A program made the position numbers and the translations under genes. Source: Tildeniella torsiva UHER 1998/13D (GTDB lineage Bacteria; Cyanobacteriota; Cyanobacteriia; Phormidesmidales; Phormidesmidaceae). Taken from it: 64,000 nt of DNA. Location of the stretch: assembly GCA_019358835.1 (NCBI GenBank), contig JAHHIH010000022.1:1-64000 (forward strand), written 5' to 3'. A model generated the notes under the pieces. It did not search any database. It saw only the letters and a program-made list of their open reading frames with translations, and was not told the origin of the DNA. Shown piece by piece: positions 16,564 through 25,733 of the stretch (the stretch's first letter is position 1; each line of letters begins with the position of its first letter).

Positions 16564-18624
16564 CTAAATCCTGAACCCTCTCCCATCCAATACCTGGCGA
16601 ACCTTTTGGGCCAGCGCCGCTGGGGTAAAGGGCTTTTGCAAGAAAGCCACGCCCGCCTCAGACACGCCGTGGTGAATCACAGCATCGTCGGTGTAGCCCG
16701 AGAGAAACAACACCTTGCAGTCGGGGCGTTTCAGGGCGATCTGTTCGGCCAGGTCGCGACCCCCCATGTGGGGCATAATCACATCGGAAACGAGGAGGTG
16801 AATTGGCCCAGACTCTTGCTCGACCAACAGTAGGGTGTCTTTGCCATTGGCGGCTTCTAGCACTCGGTAGCCGCACCGCTGCAAAATAGTTACTTCCAAG
16901 GCGCGCACAGCGTCTTCGTCTTCGACTACCAGAACGGTTTCGTTGCCCTGGGGTAGGGTGCGCGATCGCACGGGCGATCGCACCTCAGGCACCGACTCGG
17001 CCACCAGGGGCAGGTAGATCTGAAACGTCGTTCCCTGGTTCACAGCAGTCTCCACCGCAATGTGGCCCCCCGACTGCTTGACAATGCCGTGCACCGTGGC
17101 CAGGCCCAGGCCGGTACCCTTGCCTACGGCCTTAGTGGTAAAAAATGGCTCAAACATATTGGCCTGGGTGGCAGCATCCATGCCGCAGCCGGTATCCTGC
17201 ATCGTCAGCCGCACGTAGTCGCCAGGGGCCAGGTCGGCCACGGTACGACAGTAGGCTTCATCGAGAGCCACGGTCTCGGTTGCCAGGGTGAGGGTGCCAC
17301 CCTGGGGCATGGCGTCACGGGCGTTCACCGCCAGGTTCATCAACACCTGCTCGATCTGGCCGGGGTCGGCCTTAATCTGGCCCAGGGTGGGGCTGAGACT
17401 GGTGACCAAACTCACGTCTTCGCCAATCAGGCGACGCAGCATGGTCTCAGTATTGCTGACCACGGTGTTGAGGTTAAACACCTGGGGGGCTAGCACCTGC
17501 TGACGACTAAAGGCCAGCAGCTGGCGGGTCAGCGTTCCGGCCCGCTCGCCCGCTTTGTAAATTTCACCCAGCAGCTCACTGGCGGGGTCATCGGCAGCGA
17601 TGCGGCTCTGCAACAGCTCGCTGTAGCCCTTAATTACCGTGATCAGGTTGTTAAAGTCGTGGGCAATCCCCCCGGCCAGGCGACCGATCGCCTCCATTTT
17701 TTGGGCCTGACGAAACTGCTCTTCGAGCCGCTGCTGTTCGGTCACGTTGCGGGCCTGCACCAGGCAGGCGGGGCGATCTGCGAAGGTCAGCCCGTAGGCG
17801 GAGATTTCAACCTTGATGATCTCACCGTTTTTTTTCTGATGTCGCCAGAGGCCACGGCGCTCCAGCAAGGCCCCTGACTGAGCTAACCGCTCGATTAAAG
17901 CGGGCACATCCTCAGGAGGATGAATATCCCGCAGGGTCATGGTCGAAAACTCGTCGCGGCTGTGGCCATACTCAGCTACGGCAGCATCGTTGACGGCTAG
18001 GCAGGCCAGGGTTTCACAATCGTAGACCAAGACTGGGTCAGTAATGGCTTGAAACAGCTGGCGGTAGCGGGCTTCGCTGTCGCGCAGGGCCGCCTCGGTG
18101 CGCTTGCGTTCGGCAATTTCGGCCCCCAGCCGTCGATTGGTCTGCTGTAGACCCTCGATCTTTTTCTCTAGCTTGCGAAACAGGGTCTCGCTGTAGTCTT
18201 TGAGCTGGGCATTTTCTTCAATCTGCGGCAGGCGCACTGGAAATCTGGCCTGGTTTGAGGAGCCGACCAGGGTCGTGATGGAGGCCATCAACGCCTCTGG
18301 CTCACTGGGCTTCAGCAAAAAGGCATCGGCCCCCAGGTCAAGGGCCAGGCGCTCGTCCTTAACGTCGGTATAGGTGGCGGTGTAGACCATAAAGGGAATG
18401 GCCTTGAGCCGGTCATCGGCCTTCCACTGGCGCAGCAGGGTGTAGCCATCCATCACCGGCATCAGCAGGTCGGAGATGATGAGTACAGGGGCCTGCTGCC
18501 GAGCTTTGGTGAGGGCTTCGGCCCCATTGCGGGCTTCTTCTACGGTGTGGCCGTGGCCCTGGAGCAGCATGCGCAGCAGATAGAGATTTTCGAGGTTATC
18601 GTCAGCGATCAGCACCAGGCTCAT
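16564..18624 (-). CDS. Hybrid sensor histidine kinase (REC-PAS-HisKA-HATPase-REC)
   Basis: The 686-residue soluble protein has an N-terminal receiver (1-120, phospho-acceptor D52 in ISDLLMPVMDG), a coiled coil (about 140-180), a PAS domain (about 183-298), a dimerisation/phosphoacceptor domain with H322 in GGIAHDFNN, an ATPase domain (about 420-540, boxes NARDAM, DTGCGMD and GKGTGLGLA) and a C-terminal receiver (about 562-682, D614 in SDVIMPHMGG). The HDFNN phosphoacceptor box is typical of PAS-linked hybrid kinases. Its ATG overlaps the stop of the upstream receiver gene by four bases, so the two are translationally coupled. It is the last gene of a three-gene relay operon. Confidence 0.92.
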   Translation of the reverse strand: MSLVLIADDNLENLYLLRMLLQGHGHTVEEARNGAEALTKARQQAPVLIISDLLMPVMDGYTLLRQWKADDRLKAIPFMVYTATYTDVKDERLALDLGADAFLLKPSEPEALMASITTLVGSSNQARFPVRLPQIEENAQLKDYSETLFRKLEKKIEGLQQTNRRLGAEIAERKRTEAALRDSEARYRQLFQAITDPVLVYDCETLACLAVNDAAVAEYGHSRDEFSTMTLRDIHPPEDVPALIERLAQSGALLERRGLWRHQKKNGEIIKVEISAYGLTFADRPACLVQARNVTEQQRLEEQFRQAQKMEAIGRLAGGIAHDFNNLITVIKGYSELLQSRIAADDPASELLGEIYKAGERAGTLTRQLLAFSRQQVLAPQVFNLNTVVSNTETMLRRLIGEDVSLVTSLSPTLGQIKADPGQIEQVLMNLAVNARDAMPQGGTLTLATETVALDEAYCRTVADLAPGDYVRLTMQDTGCGMDAATQANMFEPFFTTKAVGKGTGLGLATVHGIVKQSGGHIAVETAVNQGTTFQIYLPLVAESVPEVRSPVRSRTLPQGNETVLVVEDEDAVRALEVTILQRCGYRVLEAANGKDTLLLVEQESGPIHLLVSDVIMPHMGGRDLAEQIALKRPDCKVLFLSGYTDDAVIHHGVSEAGVAFLQKPFTPAALAQKVRQVLDGRGFRI

Positions 18625-19010
18625 GGGGTGACATCTCCTTGGGCGACGCGCAAGAACCGCTCCACTTCGTCCCCAAACGACTCGGGGTCAATGGGTTTCT
18701 CGATGTAGCCTTCGGCCCCGGCGGCCAGACATTTTTCGCGATCGCCCACCATGGCATAGGACGTAACCGCCACAATAGGAATGGCTTTGAGCTGCGGATC
18801 GCTCTTGAGGGCGTAGGCGACGGCGTGACCATCCATGCCGGGCAGCTGAATGTCGAGCAAAATCAGGTCGGGGTGGTGGTTGGCAGCCAGCTTCAGCCCC
18901 TGGGGGCCGGTTTCTGCCTGAAGAATTTCATAGCCCCGCTGTTCGAGCAAAAACTGCACCAGATAGCGGTTTTGAGGATTGTCTTCAATCAGCAAGATGG
19001 TTTTTTTCAT
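18621..19010 (-). CDS. Single-domain response regulator (DivK-like)
   Basis: The 129-residue protein is a stand-alone receiver with acidic pocket ED (9-10), phospho-acceptor D53 in LLDIQLPGMDG, TS near 88 and the conserved Lys in YIEKPI near 106. It has no output domain, so it probably passes phosphate or signals by protein contact, as DivK does. It overlaps both neighbours by four bases (ATGA), which fixes equal expression with the multi-PAS kinase upstream and the hybrid kinase downstream. Confidence 0.93.
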   Translation of the reverse strand: MKKTILLIEDNPQNRYLVQFLLEQRGYEILQAETGPQGLKLAANHHPDLILLDIQLPGMDGHAVAYALKSDPQLKAIPIVAVTSYAMVGDREKCLAAGAEGYIEKPIDPESFGDEVERFLRVAQGDVTP

Positions 19011-21856
19011 GGTGTCTCCGGTGCTTGCAGTGGCAGCGTCACGGTAAAGGTGCTGCCCTTCCCCCAGGTGCTCTCGGCCTGAATGGTGCCCCCCATGAGG
19101 TCAACCAGGCGGCGGCAGATTGCCAGACCTAGCCCTGTACCGTCGTGGTTGCGCGCCAGCCCCGAGTCGATCTGCTGAAAGGGTTGAAACAGGGCGGGCA
19201 AATCCTCAGCCTGGATGCCCATGCCCGTGTCAGAAACCCGCAGGCGAACCGCCGCTGCCGCTGACTCTGCCCCAGGCACCCGGTAATCATCGACTAAGTC
19301 TGCAACTAGGGCGACTTCGCCATGGTCGGTAAATTTAATGGCGTTGCTCAGCAGGTTGAGCAAAATCTGCTCAAATCGGCGCTGGTCGGCTACCGCTTCG
19401 CCCAGGTTGGGGGCGACTTCGACGCGCAGATCTAGCGGTTTGGCGGCGGCTTGGGGCTGCACGATCGCCACCACCTTGGCAATTGACTGGTGCAGGTCGA
19501 AGGGCTCGCGGGCCACCTTTAGCTGCCCCGCCTCAATTTTAGAGATATCGAGCACATCGTTGACCAGGGCCAGCAGGTGCCGGGCGCTGGTGCGCACCAT
19601 GGCGAGCTGCTTGCTCTGCTCGGCGTTGAGCGGCCCGGCCAGCCCCTGCAAGATAATGCCCGTAAAGCCAATGATTGAGTTGAGCGGGGTGCGCAGCTCG
19701 TGGCTCATGGTGGCCAAAAAGGCCGACTTGATGCGATCGGCGGCTTCGGCCCGGTGACGCTTTTCTCGCTCGGCCTCGGCCTGCAGACGGGCCGTCATGT
19801 CGGTGCCAATGCTGAGAATTTCTACCACCCGTCCCTCATCGTCTAGCTCGATGCGATTGGTCCAGGCGACCCAGACATGCTGACCATCGCGGCGCACATT
19901 TTCGTTAGTGTTTTGCTCAAAGGCGCTGGGGTCAGCGCAAATGGCGTTCATCAGCTGTTGCAGGTCACGCCCGCTGCTTTCGACGGGCGGCACGATGGTT
20001 TCCATCACGTGGCGGCCAAGAATTTCGGCTTCGCTGTAGCCAAAGAAGCGCTGGCCATACTCGTTGAGAAAGGTAATGCGCCCCTCGGCATTCCACCGCA
20101 AAATGATGCTGTTGGCGTGCTCGACCAGTTCGCGGTACTTGCGCTCGCTTTCGGCCAGCAGCGCTTCGGCCCGCCGCCGGTCTGACAGATCAATACCGAC
20201 CCCCACCAGGCACCAGGTATTTTCAACCTGAACACGCTGCCCGGTAAAAAAATAGGGGGTCGTGGTGCCATCCTTAGAGACAAAGTCAGCCTCAATGGAA
20301 GACTCACCGTCGGTAAACACCTGCCCAATGCGCTGCTCTAATCTTGCTCTATCGTCGCCTGCAAAGAAGTTAAGGGGGTGCATGTGGGTGATCTCGTCGG
20401 CGGAGTAGCCAGACACTCGCTCAAAGTTTTGGTTCCAGCGCAGAAAATGCCCCTCGGTATCGTAGAAGTAGAGAATGCCGGGCATGCTCTCGATCATCAT
20501 GTCGGTAAAGCGCATTTCGTCGCGCAGGGACTGCTCGGCCTGGCGACGGGCCTCATCGCGGGCAAAGGCATTGAGGGCAAAGGAGAGATCGCCAGCGGCT
20601 TCATTGAGCAGGGCAACCTCTTTGTCGTAGAAGACATTGGGCTGTTCGGCATAGACGTTGAGCACCCCCACCACGGTCTCATCCAGCCGAATCGGAAAGT
20701 GGGCCGAGGCGCGAAACTTGCCGTGGGCGATCGCGCCACGCCAGGCGCTGGTGGCCGGGTCATTGAGGGCGTCGTTGCAGATATAGGGCTGGTGCGATCG
20801 CAGGGCGATAACCGCCAAGCTGACCGACAGGTCAGAGGTGGGGTATTGATAATCTTCGGCGACCATCAGGCTGGGCAGCAGACTGCCGTCGTCACCATAG
20901 ACGGCCACTGGTTTTAGTTCCTCAAAGTCGGAATGGTGCCAGCCAATCCAGGCCATGCAGAAGCCGCCGTCGTCTACCAGCGCCTGGCACACCTTTTGAA
21001 ACAGCTCGTCGCGGTCGGCAGTCCAGACAATGGCCTGGTTGATCTGGCTGAGGGCGGCGTAGAGTCGCGACATGCGGGCAATCTCGCGATCGCGCTCCTT
21101 CAGCGCCGTCACATCGCGCACAATGGCCGAGGTACCGAGAATGCTGCCCCGGCTGTCTTTCAGCGGCGACGCAGCAATGGAAACGTAGATCAGCTGCCCA
21201 TCTTTGCGGTGCCGCTGGGTCTCTAGCAGCTCAATGCGATCGCCCTGTCGAATTTTCTCCAAAATCAGGGTGGCTTCGTCCAGCCTATCCGCTGGATACA
21301 GCCGCGCCACGGGGGTACCGAGCATGTCGGCGGCGGTGTAGCCATAGATGGTCTCTGCCCCAGCATTCCAGCTTGAAACAATGCCGTTGAGGTCGGTGCT
21401 AATAATGGCATCGGAGGTCGATTCGACGATTGCCGCCATGCGATCGCAGTAGGTCTGGGCCGCGTTGCGATCGCTCAAGTCGCGAATCATCCCCAGCAGA
21501 GTACCGTCGGGCATGAGGGTGGCAATTACCTCCGCCGCAAACACCGTGCCGTCTTTGCGGCGAAACTGCCATTCTCGCCGGTGATCGATGCAATTGTGAA
21601 TTTCGCCCAGGGCCGAGTCGATTTGGGGTACCTCGGTCTGCACCACAATATCTGAGGCATGGAGCCCAATAAACTCGTCGCGGCTGTAGCCAAACATCTG
21701 GCAGGCGCTGGCGTTGGCATCGAGGTAGTAGCTCTCAGCATCGGCCAGCACAATGCCCAACTGAGCATTGTCAAACAGCGTGCGGTAGCGGGCTTCGCAG
21801 ACCTGTAGCTGCTGGGCGAGGGCGGCCATAGACGGCGAGGAAGGGGGCTGCGACAT
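19007..21856 (-). CDS. Multi-PAS/GAF sensor histidine kinase
   Basis: The 949-residue protein has no membrane helix. Domains in order are PAS (about 18-130), PAS (about 140-255), GAF (about 270-430), PAS (about 445-565), PAS (about 570-690), HisKA with H719 in ATMSHELRTPLNS, and HATPase (about 820-940, boxes LLNLLSNAIKF, DTGMGI and DGTGLGLA). It ends without a receiver, so phosphate must pass to the separate receiver encoded next (18621). The GAF domain lacks the CH-type bilin motif that I would expect of a phytochrome, so redox or small-molecule input is more likely. It is the first gene of the operon. Confidence 0.92.
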   Translation of the reverse strand: MSQPPSSPSMAALAQQLQVCEARYRTLFDNAQLGIVLADAESYYLDANASACQMFGYSRDEFIGLHASDIVVQTEVPQIDSALGEIHNCIDHRREWQFRRKDGTVFAAEVIATLMPDGTLLGMIRDLSDRNAAQTYCDRMAAIVESTSDAIISTDLNGIVSSWNAGAETIYGYTAADMLGTPVARLYPADRLDEATLILEKIRQGDRIELLETQRHRKDGQLIYVSIAASPLKDSRGSILGTSAIVRDVTALKERDREIARMSRLYAALSQINQAIVWTADRDELFQKVCQALVDDGGFCMAWIGWHHSDFEELKPVAVYGDDGSLLPSLMVAEDYQYPTSDLSVSLAVIALRSHQPYICNDALNDPATSAWRGAIAHGKFRASAHFPIRLDETVVGVLNVYAEQPNVFYDKEVALLNEAAGDLSFALNAFARDEARRQAEQSLRDEMRFTDMMIESMPGILYFYDTEGHFLRWNQNFERVSGYSADEITHMHPLNFFAGDDRARLEQRIGQVFTDGESSIEADFVSKDGTTTPYFFTGQRVQVENTWCLVGVGIDLSDRRRAEALLAESERKYRELVEHANSIILRWNAEGRITFLNEYGQRFFGYSEAEILGRHVMETIVPPVESSGRDLQQLMNAICADPSAFEQNTNENVRRDGQHVWVAWTNRIELDDEGRVVEILSIGTDMTARLQAEAEREKRHRAEAADRIKSAFLATMSHELRTPLNSIIGFTGIILQGLAGPLNAEQSKQLAMVRTSARHLLALVNDVLDISKIEAGQLKVAREPFDLHQSIAKVVAIVQPQAAAKPLDLRVEVAPNLGEAVADQRRFEQILLNLLSNAIKFTDHGEVALVADLVDDYRVPGAESAAAAVRLRVSDTGMGIQAEDLPALFQPFQQIDSGLARNHDGTGLGLAICRRLVDLMGGTIQAESTWGKGSTFTVTLPLQAPETP

Positions 21857-22015
21857 AGCGAGAATGCCCTGGGTAGTAAATGGTGTAAACCCGTTAAGGT
21901 CACCCTGTCTCGTCTCCGATCTTAGCCTTTAGAAAGATGCGGCACACCAGATCTATGCTAATTCTCTAGGTTGTAGGCCAGTTCGAGGCTCAGTTTGAGC
22001 CCATTGGGGCGGCGT

Positions 22016-22801
22016 TTACAGAGGCACCTCGGCAATATCTGCGATCGCCGGCAAGACCATGGCCCCCTCTAGACCAAAACGCTCAGACCACCGCTGGCAA
22101 CGCACCGCAAAGGGGCACTGAGCACAGTAGCCCTTTGCCGGGTCTACCTTAGGCAGATCGGTCTCGGTGGACAGCAGAGCGGTAAGGGTATCGGTCAGCC
22201 GTTGCAGGTCGGCCTCGGTGCGGCGGTGCTGGGCAGCGGTATAGGGGAAGGTAATGCTGCTGGGCGGCTCAGAAGCGGCCTGGGCCACCGGGGGGGCCAC
22301 AAACCAGTAGGTCATCGTCACCTGCGCGGGGGTCAGGTGGCTGGTCTCGACCAGTAGATAAAGGTACAGGCGAGTCTGCCACTCGCGGGCTAGCTGGGCC
22401 TGATGAGGCGGGTTTTGGTAGGTCTTCCAATCGACAATTTGGCCGCTGGTCGGCCCCATCACCAGCAGGTCGTAGATAGCGGTGAGGGTATAGCCATTAA
22501 AAGCCAGGGTGCGGCGGTGCTCGCTCTGGCGAAAGCCATCCCCCTGGGGCGTAAAGAGATCTGGCGCGGCGTCCAACAAGCCACGTACCGCCGCCTCTAG
22601 GGCCGCATCCTCTTTCAACAGGTCATCGACGGGCAGGCCCAGATCTCGCTGCTGCATCACCCGGTGAAACTCAGTGCCCCAGCGCTGCCGCTCTAGCACA
22701 GCGGGGTCGGTGGGCACCGTGTGGTGCTCTAGATAGGTGTACTGATAGCGCCGGGGGCAGATCTCCAGCAGGCGCAGATGGCCCTGGGTAAGCGAGAGCA
22801 T
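22016..22801 (-). CDS. PD-(D/E)XK nuclease with Fe-S cluster (Cas4/AddB-like)
   Basis: The 261-residue protein has the RecB-family nuclease motifs: GTEFH (H46), AIYD (D111), IVDWKTY (D124, K126) and Q142-x-x-x-Y146. Four cysteines match the iron-sulphur staple of Cas4 and AddB: C15 in ICPRRYQY and the C-terminal C226-x2-C229-x5-C235. It is therefore probably a 4Fe-4S DNA exonuclease. No CRISPR or cas gene is nearby, and its most plausible partner in this window is the unlinked helicase relative at 45157. The start is the ATG directly before the LSLTQGHLRLLEICPRRY segment that opens these proteins. Confidence 0.85.
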   Translation of the reverse strand: MLSLTQGHLRLLEICPRRYQYTYLEHHTVPTDPAVLERQRWGTEFHRVMQQRDLGLPVDDLLKEDAALEAAVRGLLDAAPDLFTPQGDGFRQSEHRRTLAFNGYTLTAIYDLLVMGPTSGQIVDWKTYQNPPHQAQLAREWQTRLYLYLLVETSHLTPAQVTMTYWFVAPPVAQAASEPPSSITFPYTAAQHRRTEADLQRLTDTLTALLSTETDLPKVDPAKGYCAQCPFAVRCQRWSERFGLEGAMVLPAIADIAEVPL

Positions 22802-22854
22802 AGAGTACTGGGCCTAAAGTTTGTACAGCCTAGCCCCTGATTTTGCTGGATGGG

Positions 22855-22935
22855 TTGAGGGTGTTAGCAGGTTGGCAAGTTCGCAAGCTCAACTTTCTAA
22901 CCTTCCAACCCTCTAACGTTCCAACGTTCCACCCC
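22855..22935. repeat. Short-word repeat stretch
   Basis: Words of about seven bases recur with small changes: GTTAGCAGGTTG (22863-22874), GCAAGTTCGCAAGCT, AACTTTCTAAC, CTTCCAAC, CTCTAACGTTCCAACGTTCCA. The first and third words are shared with 740-800. It fills the gap between the 3' end of hemE and the start of the nuclease gene. Confidence 0.45.
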
Positions 22936-22952
22936 CAATGCCCATGCCCCCT

Positions 22953-24014
22953 CTACACAGCCGCCAACAGCTTATCGACGTTTTTGGCAGTCTCAAAGAA
23001 GTAGGCGGCGTTTTCTTCGGGGGTGCCGGGCAAAATGCCGTGGCCCAGGTTCATGATGTGGCCGCGATTGCCCGCTTTTTGGATGGTGTCGAGAATGCGA
23101 TCGCGAATTAGCGCCTTCGAGCCAAACAAAATTGCCGGATCCACATTGCCCTGCACCCCAATGCTGGGGCCGAGGCGACGGCGGGCTTCCGCCATATCCA
23201 TCGTCCAGTCCACGCTGACGATATCGACGCCAGACTCGCCCATCAGGTCAAACACACCCGCGCTGCCGCTGATGTAGAGAATCAGGGGGGTATCGGGGTG
23301 GGTCTGCTTCACCTGCTGCACCACCCGCTGCTGGTAGGGCAGGGCAAAGGTGCGGTAGTCCATGGGGCTGAGCTGTCCGGCCCAGGAGTCAAACAGCTGC
23401 ACCACCTGGGCACCACAGTCGATCTGATAGCGCACGTAGGTGGCGATGTTGTCGGCCAGCTTACCCAGCAGGGTGTGCAGCATGGCCGGTTCACTGAACG
23501 CCATGCCCTTGATGTTGGTGTAGCTCTTGGAGGTTTTGCCCTCTACAGCATAGGCCGCCAGAGTCCAGGGAGAGCCCACAAAGCCCAGCACAGCAGCATC
23601 GTTGCCCACTTCGCTGCGCAGGGTTTGCAGAATGGTACGAATGTAGGGCAGCGCCGTCTCAGGATCTAGCTCGTGTACCGCGTCGATCTGGGCCTGGGTG
23701 CGGATGGGCGGATCGATGATCGGCCCCTTGCTCTCGATGATGTCAAAGGGAATGCCCATTCCCGGCAGCGGCGTCAAAATGTCGGAGAACATGATCACCC
23801 CATCGGGGCGGAAGGCGCGCCAGGGTTGCAGCGAGATTTCGATCGCCAGATCGGCATTTTCGGAGCGATCGCGAAAGGACGGATACTTGTCGCGCAGATC
23901 GCGGTACACCTGCATATAGCGCCCAGCCTGACGCATCATCCACACCGGGGGACGCTCTAGCACCTCGTGACGGGCGGCGCGGAGTAACAAAGGTACCTGG
24001 TTCACTGCGGTCAT
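22953..24014 (-). CDS. hemE: Uroporphyrinogen decarboxylase
   Basis: This 353-residue enzyme removes four carboxyl groups from uroporphyrinogen III to give coproporphyrinogen III, on the way to haem, chlorophyll and bilins. It has the N-terminal signature [17 protein letters not shown], the catalytic Asp in [27 protein letters not shown] and the C-terminal [10 protein letters not shown] and [12 protein letters not shown] place the start at the ATG at 24014 ([17 protein letters not shown]), since family members begin just before the PLLLRAAR segment; a GTG lies five codons upstream. It is monocistronic on the minus strand. Confidence 0.96.
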   Translation of the reverse strand: MTAVNQVPLLLRAARHEVLERPPVWMMRQAGRYMQVYRDLRDKYPSFRDRSENADLAIEISLQPWRAFRPDGVIMFSDILTPLPGMGIPFDIIESKGPIIDPPIRTQAQIDAVHELDPETALPYIRTILQTLRSEVGNDAAVLGFVGSPWTLAAYAVEGKTSKSYTNIKGMAFSEPAMLHTLLGKLADNIATYVRYQIDCGAQVVQLFDSWAGQLSPMDYRTFALPYQQRVVQQVKQTHPDTPLILYISGSAGVFDLMGESGVDIVSVDWTMDMAEARRRLGPSIGVQGNVDPAILFGSKALIRDRILDTIQKAGNRGHIMNLGHGILPGTPEENAAYFFETAKNVDKLLAAV

Positions 24015-24172
24015 GGAAGGCGTCACCAATTTACAAGAACAGCGTTACAAAACAGTCTTCAGCGTAACCGTTAGCTTATCACTCTGTGATGCTTCTAAAT
24101 TCTTACGGGAAAAGGGGTTCAGCACTTTTCCTCTCGCAACATTTGTACACAAAATGTCTTCAGAATTTTTCC

Positions 24173-24517
24173 TCATCCGTACAAAAGCTGGTTGCGAACC
24201 TCCTCTACGGCCAGCGCATTGAGCAGAATGCTAACCCTTCTGGCAATCTCATAAGCATTGTTCTGAGGGGTAACGATAATGCCTCGATGCTCCCGACCGG
24301 CTTCTACATAGCTCAAATGCAGCCGTTCAAAATCAACGCGATTGTGGGTCAGAATACATCGGTTGACTGAGGCGGCATAGACCAACTGCTGCTCATCCGA
24401 CTGACCAGACATCTCAGCTTTGAAGGTGGTTAAAACATCAAAGCCTCGACTGCTCAGCAAAATGCTAACCAGATTAGCCACATCCTCATCGGTGTAAAGC
24501 GATGTAAAGACTGTCAT
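24173..24517 (-). CDS. DUF5615 PIN-like toxin
   Basis: The 114-residue protein matches DUF5615, a PIN-like nuclease fold: LYTDEDVANLVSILLSSRGFDVLTT carries the first acidic residues (Asp-Glu-Asp near 10-12), and NRCILTHNRVDFERLH carries a later Asn/Asp pair. A closing HRGIIVTPQN strand is typical. Such proteins are predicted RNases and toxins. The ATG overlaps the stop of the DUF433 gene upstream by four bases, the usual antitoxin-first, translationally coupled order. Confidence 0.82.
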   Translation of the reverse strand: MTVFTSLYTDEDVANLVSILLSSRGFDVLTTFKAEMSGQSDEQQLVYAASVNRCILTHNRVDFERLHLSYVEAGREHRGIIVTPQNNAYEIARRVSILLNALAVEEVRNQLLYG

Positions 24518-24804
24518 TCGAGGCTAAGAGCTTTGCGAATTGCAGGATGAAGCAACTCGTTAGGAATTTGGTTACGCTCTATGTAACCGTCAACCTCATC
24601 CCGGTTATCCAGGTAAAAACTTAGAGAGTCAAATACCTGGGCTAGGGTGAGTTGCGGGTACTGAGTCGGAATTTCTTCAGGCGGAATTCCCAAGCGCCAA
24701 AGTCCCACAATTGCCCTCACCGAGATGCGTGTTGCAGCGATCGTCGGTTCACCACTGAGAATACTCGGGTTGCGCGTTACATACCGGGTTACAGTAACCG
24801 CCAT
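24514..24804 (-). CDS. DUF433 antitoxin
   Basis: The 96-residue protein matches DUF433, a winged-helix-like family that pairs with PIN-like toxins. It has TRNPSILSGEPTIAATRISVRAIV near the N-terminus, LTLAQVFDSLSFYLDNRDEVD in the middle and an acidic/aliphatic tail. It should neutralise the DUF5615 protein and repress its own operon. I start at the ATG at 24804 (MAVTVTRYV), since the extension from 24816 adds only MGKS. An inverted repeat GTCTTACAAGAC lies 41 bases upstream and may be the operator. Confidence 0.82.
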   Translation of the reverse strand: MAVTVTRYVTRNPSILSGEPTIAATRISVRAIVGLWRLGIPPEEIPTQYPQLTLAQVFDSLSFYLDNRDEVDGYIERNQIPNELLHPAIRKALSLE

Positions 24805-24844
24805 GGATTTGCCCAACTTTTTTCAGATCAGCAAGCGCTTTAGT

Positions 24845-24856
24845 GTCTTACAAGAC
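24845..24856. promoter_or_regulatory. Candidate operator of the toxin-antitoxin operon
   Basis: GTCTTACAAGAC is a 5-base inverted repeat with a 2-base spacer, 41 bases before the antitoxin ATG. A related palindrome, GTCTCATGAGAC, lies at 24956-24967, and a half-site CTACAAGAC lies between them. The repeated GTCT...AGAC pattern suggests a bound regulator, but this is inference. Confidence 0.35.
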
Positions 24857-25108
24857 TGTCTCGGCTGTTCTACAAGACATTAGCGGTCAAACAAGCTATG
24901 AATCCTTAGTCAAAGGCTAGTTCAGAGCTATCCGCCCATTGTAGGACTAACCACTGTCTCATGAGACACCCACAGGACAGCTCAATGGGATATTAGATTG
25001 GGGACTGGCCAAGGCAGACTCCTTTCGGCAAGCATCTGGCCCAGAAAAAGGGGCGCTTCGCCGTAGAATTAAAGACTGTGACTATTTGTCGAAACGCAGA
25101 TTATCTCC

Positions 25109-25630
25109 ATGGAAATTGTGAACTTTTTTGAAACCCTGGCCGGCAAGTGGTTTTCGCAGCGCACCATTCACAACCTGGCCAGTCAGAGTTCCCAAGCGGG
25201 AGAATCTAATCTGCTCATCGAGTTTCTGCCCGCCACCGACAGCGACCTAGCCCAAGCCTGCGCCCCCCTCGGCCACGACCCGAGTCACATTGCCTGCGGC
25301 CTGCGAATTCACCAAGACAGCCAGCTCGACGGGGATAGCAAAAAGGTGCAGAGCACCTCCCTAATGGTGGTTATGACCCCCACCGACGCAGGGGCAGGGA
25401 CGCTGGTACAAGCCGCCTCGTCATCGCCAGCGCTCCAGGGCAGCTACCGGGTTGAAGACGACGTGCTGACTATCGTTACCTCCACCGATGCCGGACAGAT
25501 AGAAGAACGTCTGTGGTTTGCAAACCCCAACCTGCGCATGCGCACCAGCGTGCTCAAGACCGGGGACGCGGTGCAAATAGCCTCGTTTTGCTCAGAGATT
25601 CGCATGGGCGCAGCTAAGCCTGCCGCCTAG
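25109..25630 (+). CDS. cpcS: Phycobiliprotein lyase, CpcS/CpeS family
   Basis: The 173-residue protein starts MEIVNFFETLAGKWFSQRT, the hallmark of CpcS/CpeS lyases, which attach phycocyanobilin to the beta-84-type cysteine of phycobiliproteins. The rest forms the expected lipocalin-like barrel (LLIEFLP, GSYRVEDDVLTIVTS, EERLWFANPNLRMRTSVLK). Length is normal. Whether it is the CpcS, CpcU or another member cannot be decided from sequence alone, so the symbol is at family level. It is monocistronic, after a 290-base upstream region in which I see no gene. Confidence 0.87.
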   Translation: MEIVNFFETLAGKWFSQRTIHNLASQSSQAGESNLLIEFLPATDSDLAQACAPLGHDPSHIACGLRIHQDSQLDGDSKKVQSTSLMVVMTPTDAGAGTLVQAASSSPALQGSYRVEDDVLTIVTSTDAGQIEERLWFANPNLRMRTSVLKTGDAVQIASFCSEIRMGAAKPAA

Positions 25631-25650
25631 GTTTGGCCCCTACATCGCTC

Positions 25651-25680
25651 AAAAAAATCCCTCGACTACAGCCGAGGGAT
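25651..25680 (-). terminator. Intrinsic terminator for the DUF4278 gene
   Basis: ATCCCTCG and CGAGGGAT form an exact stem around a 14-base spacing, with a run of seven A on the plus strand, that is T on the minus strand after the stem. It therefore terminates the minus-strand gene ending at 25734, not cpcS. Confidence 0.8.
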
Positions 25681-25733
25681 GTGGGGTCACTAGGGTTGAG
25701 CGCCGTTAAAGCGAAAAGGAGAGTCTGCTGTAA

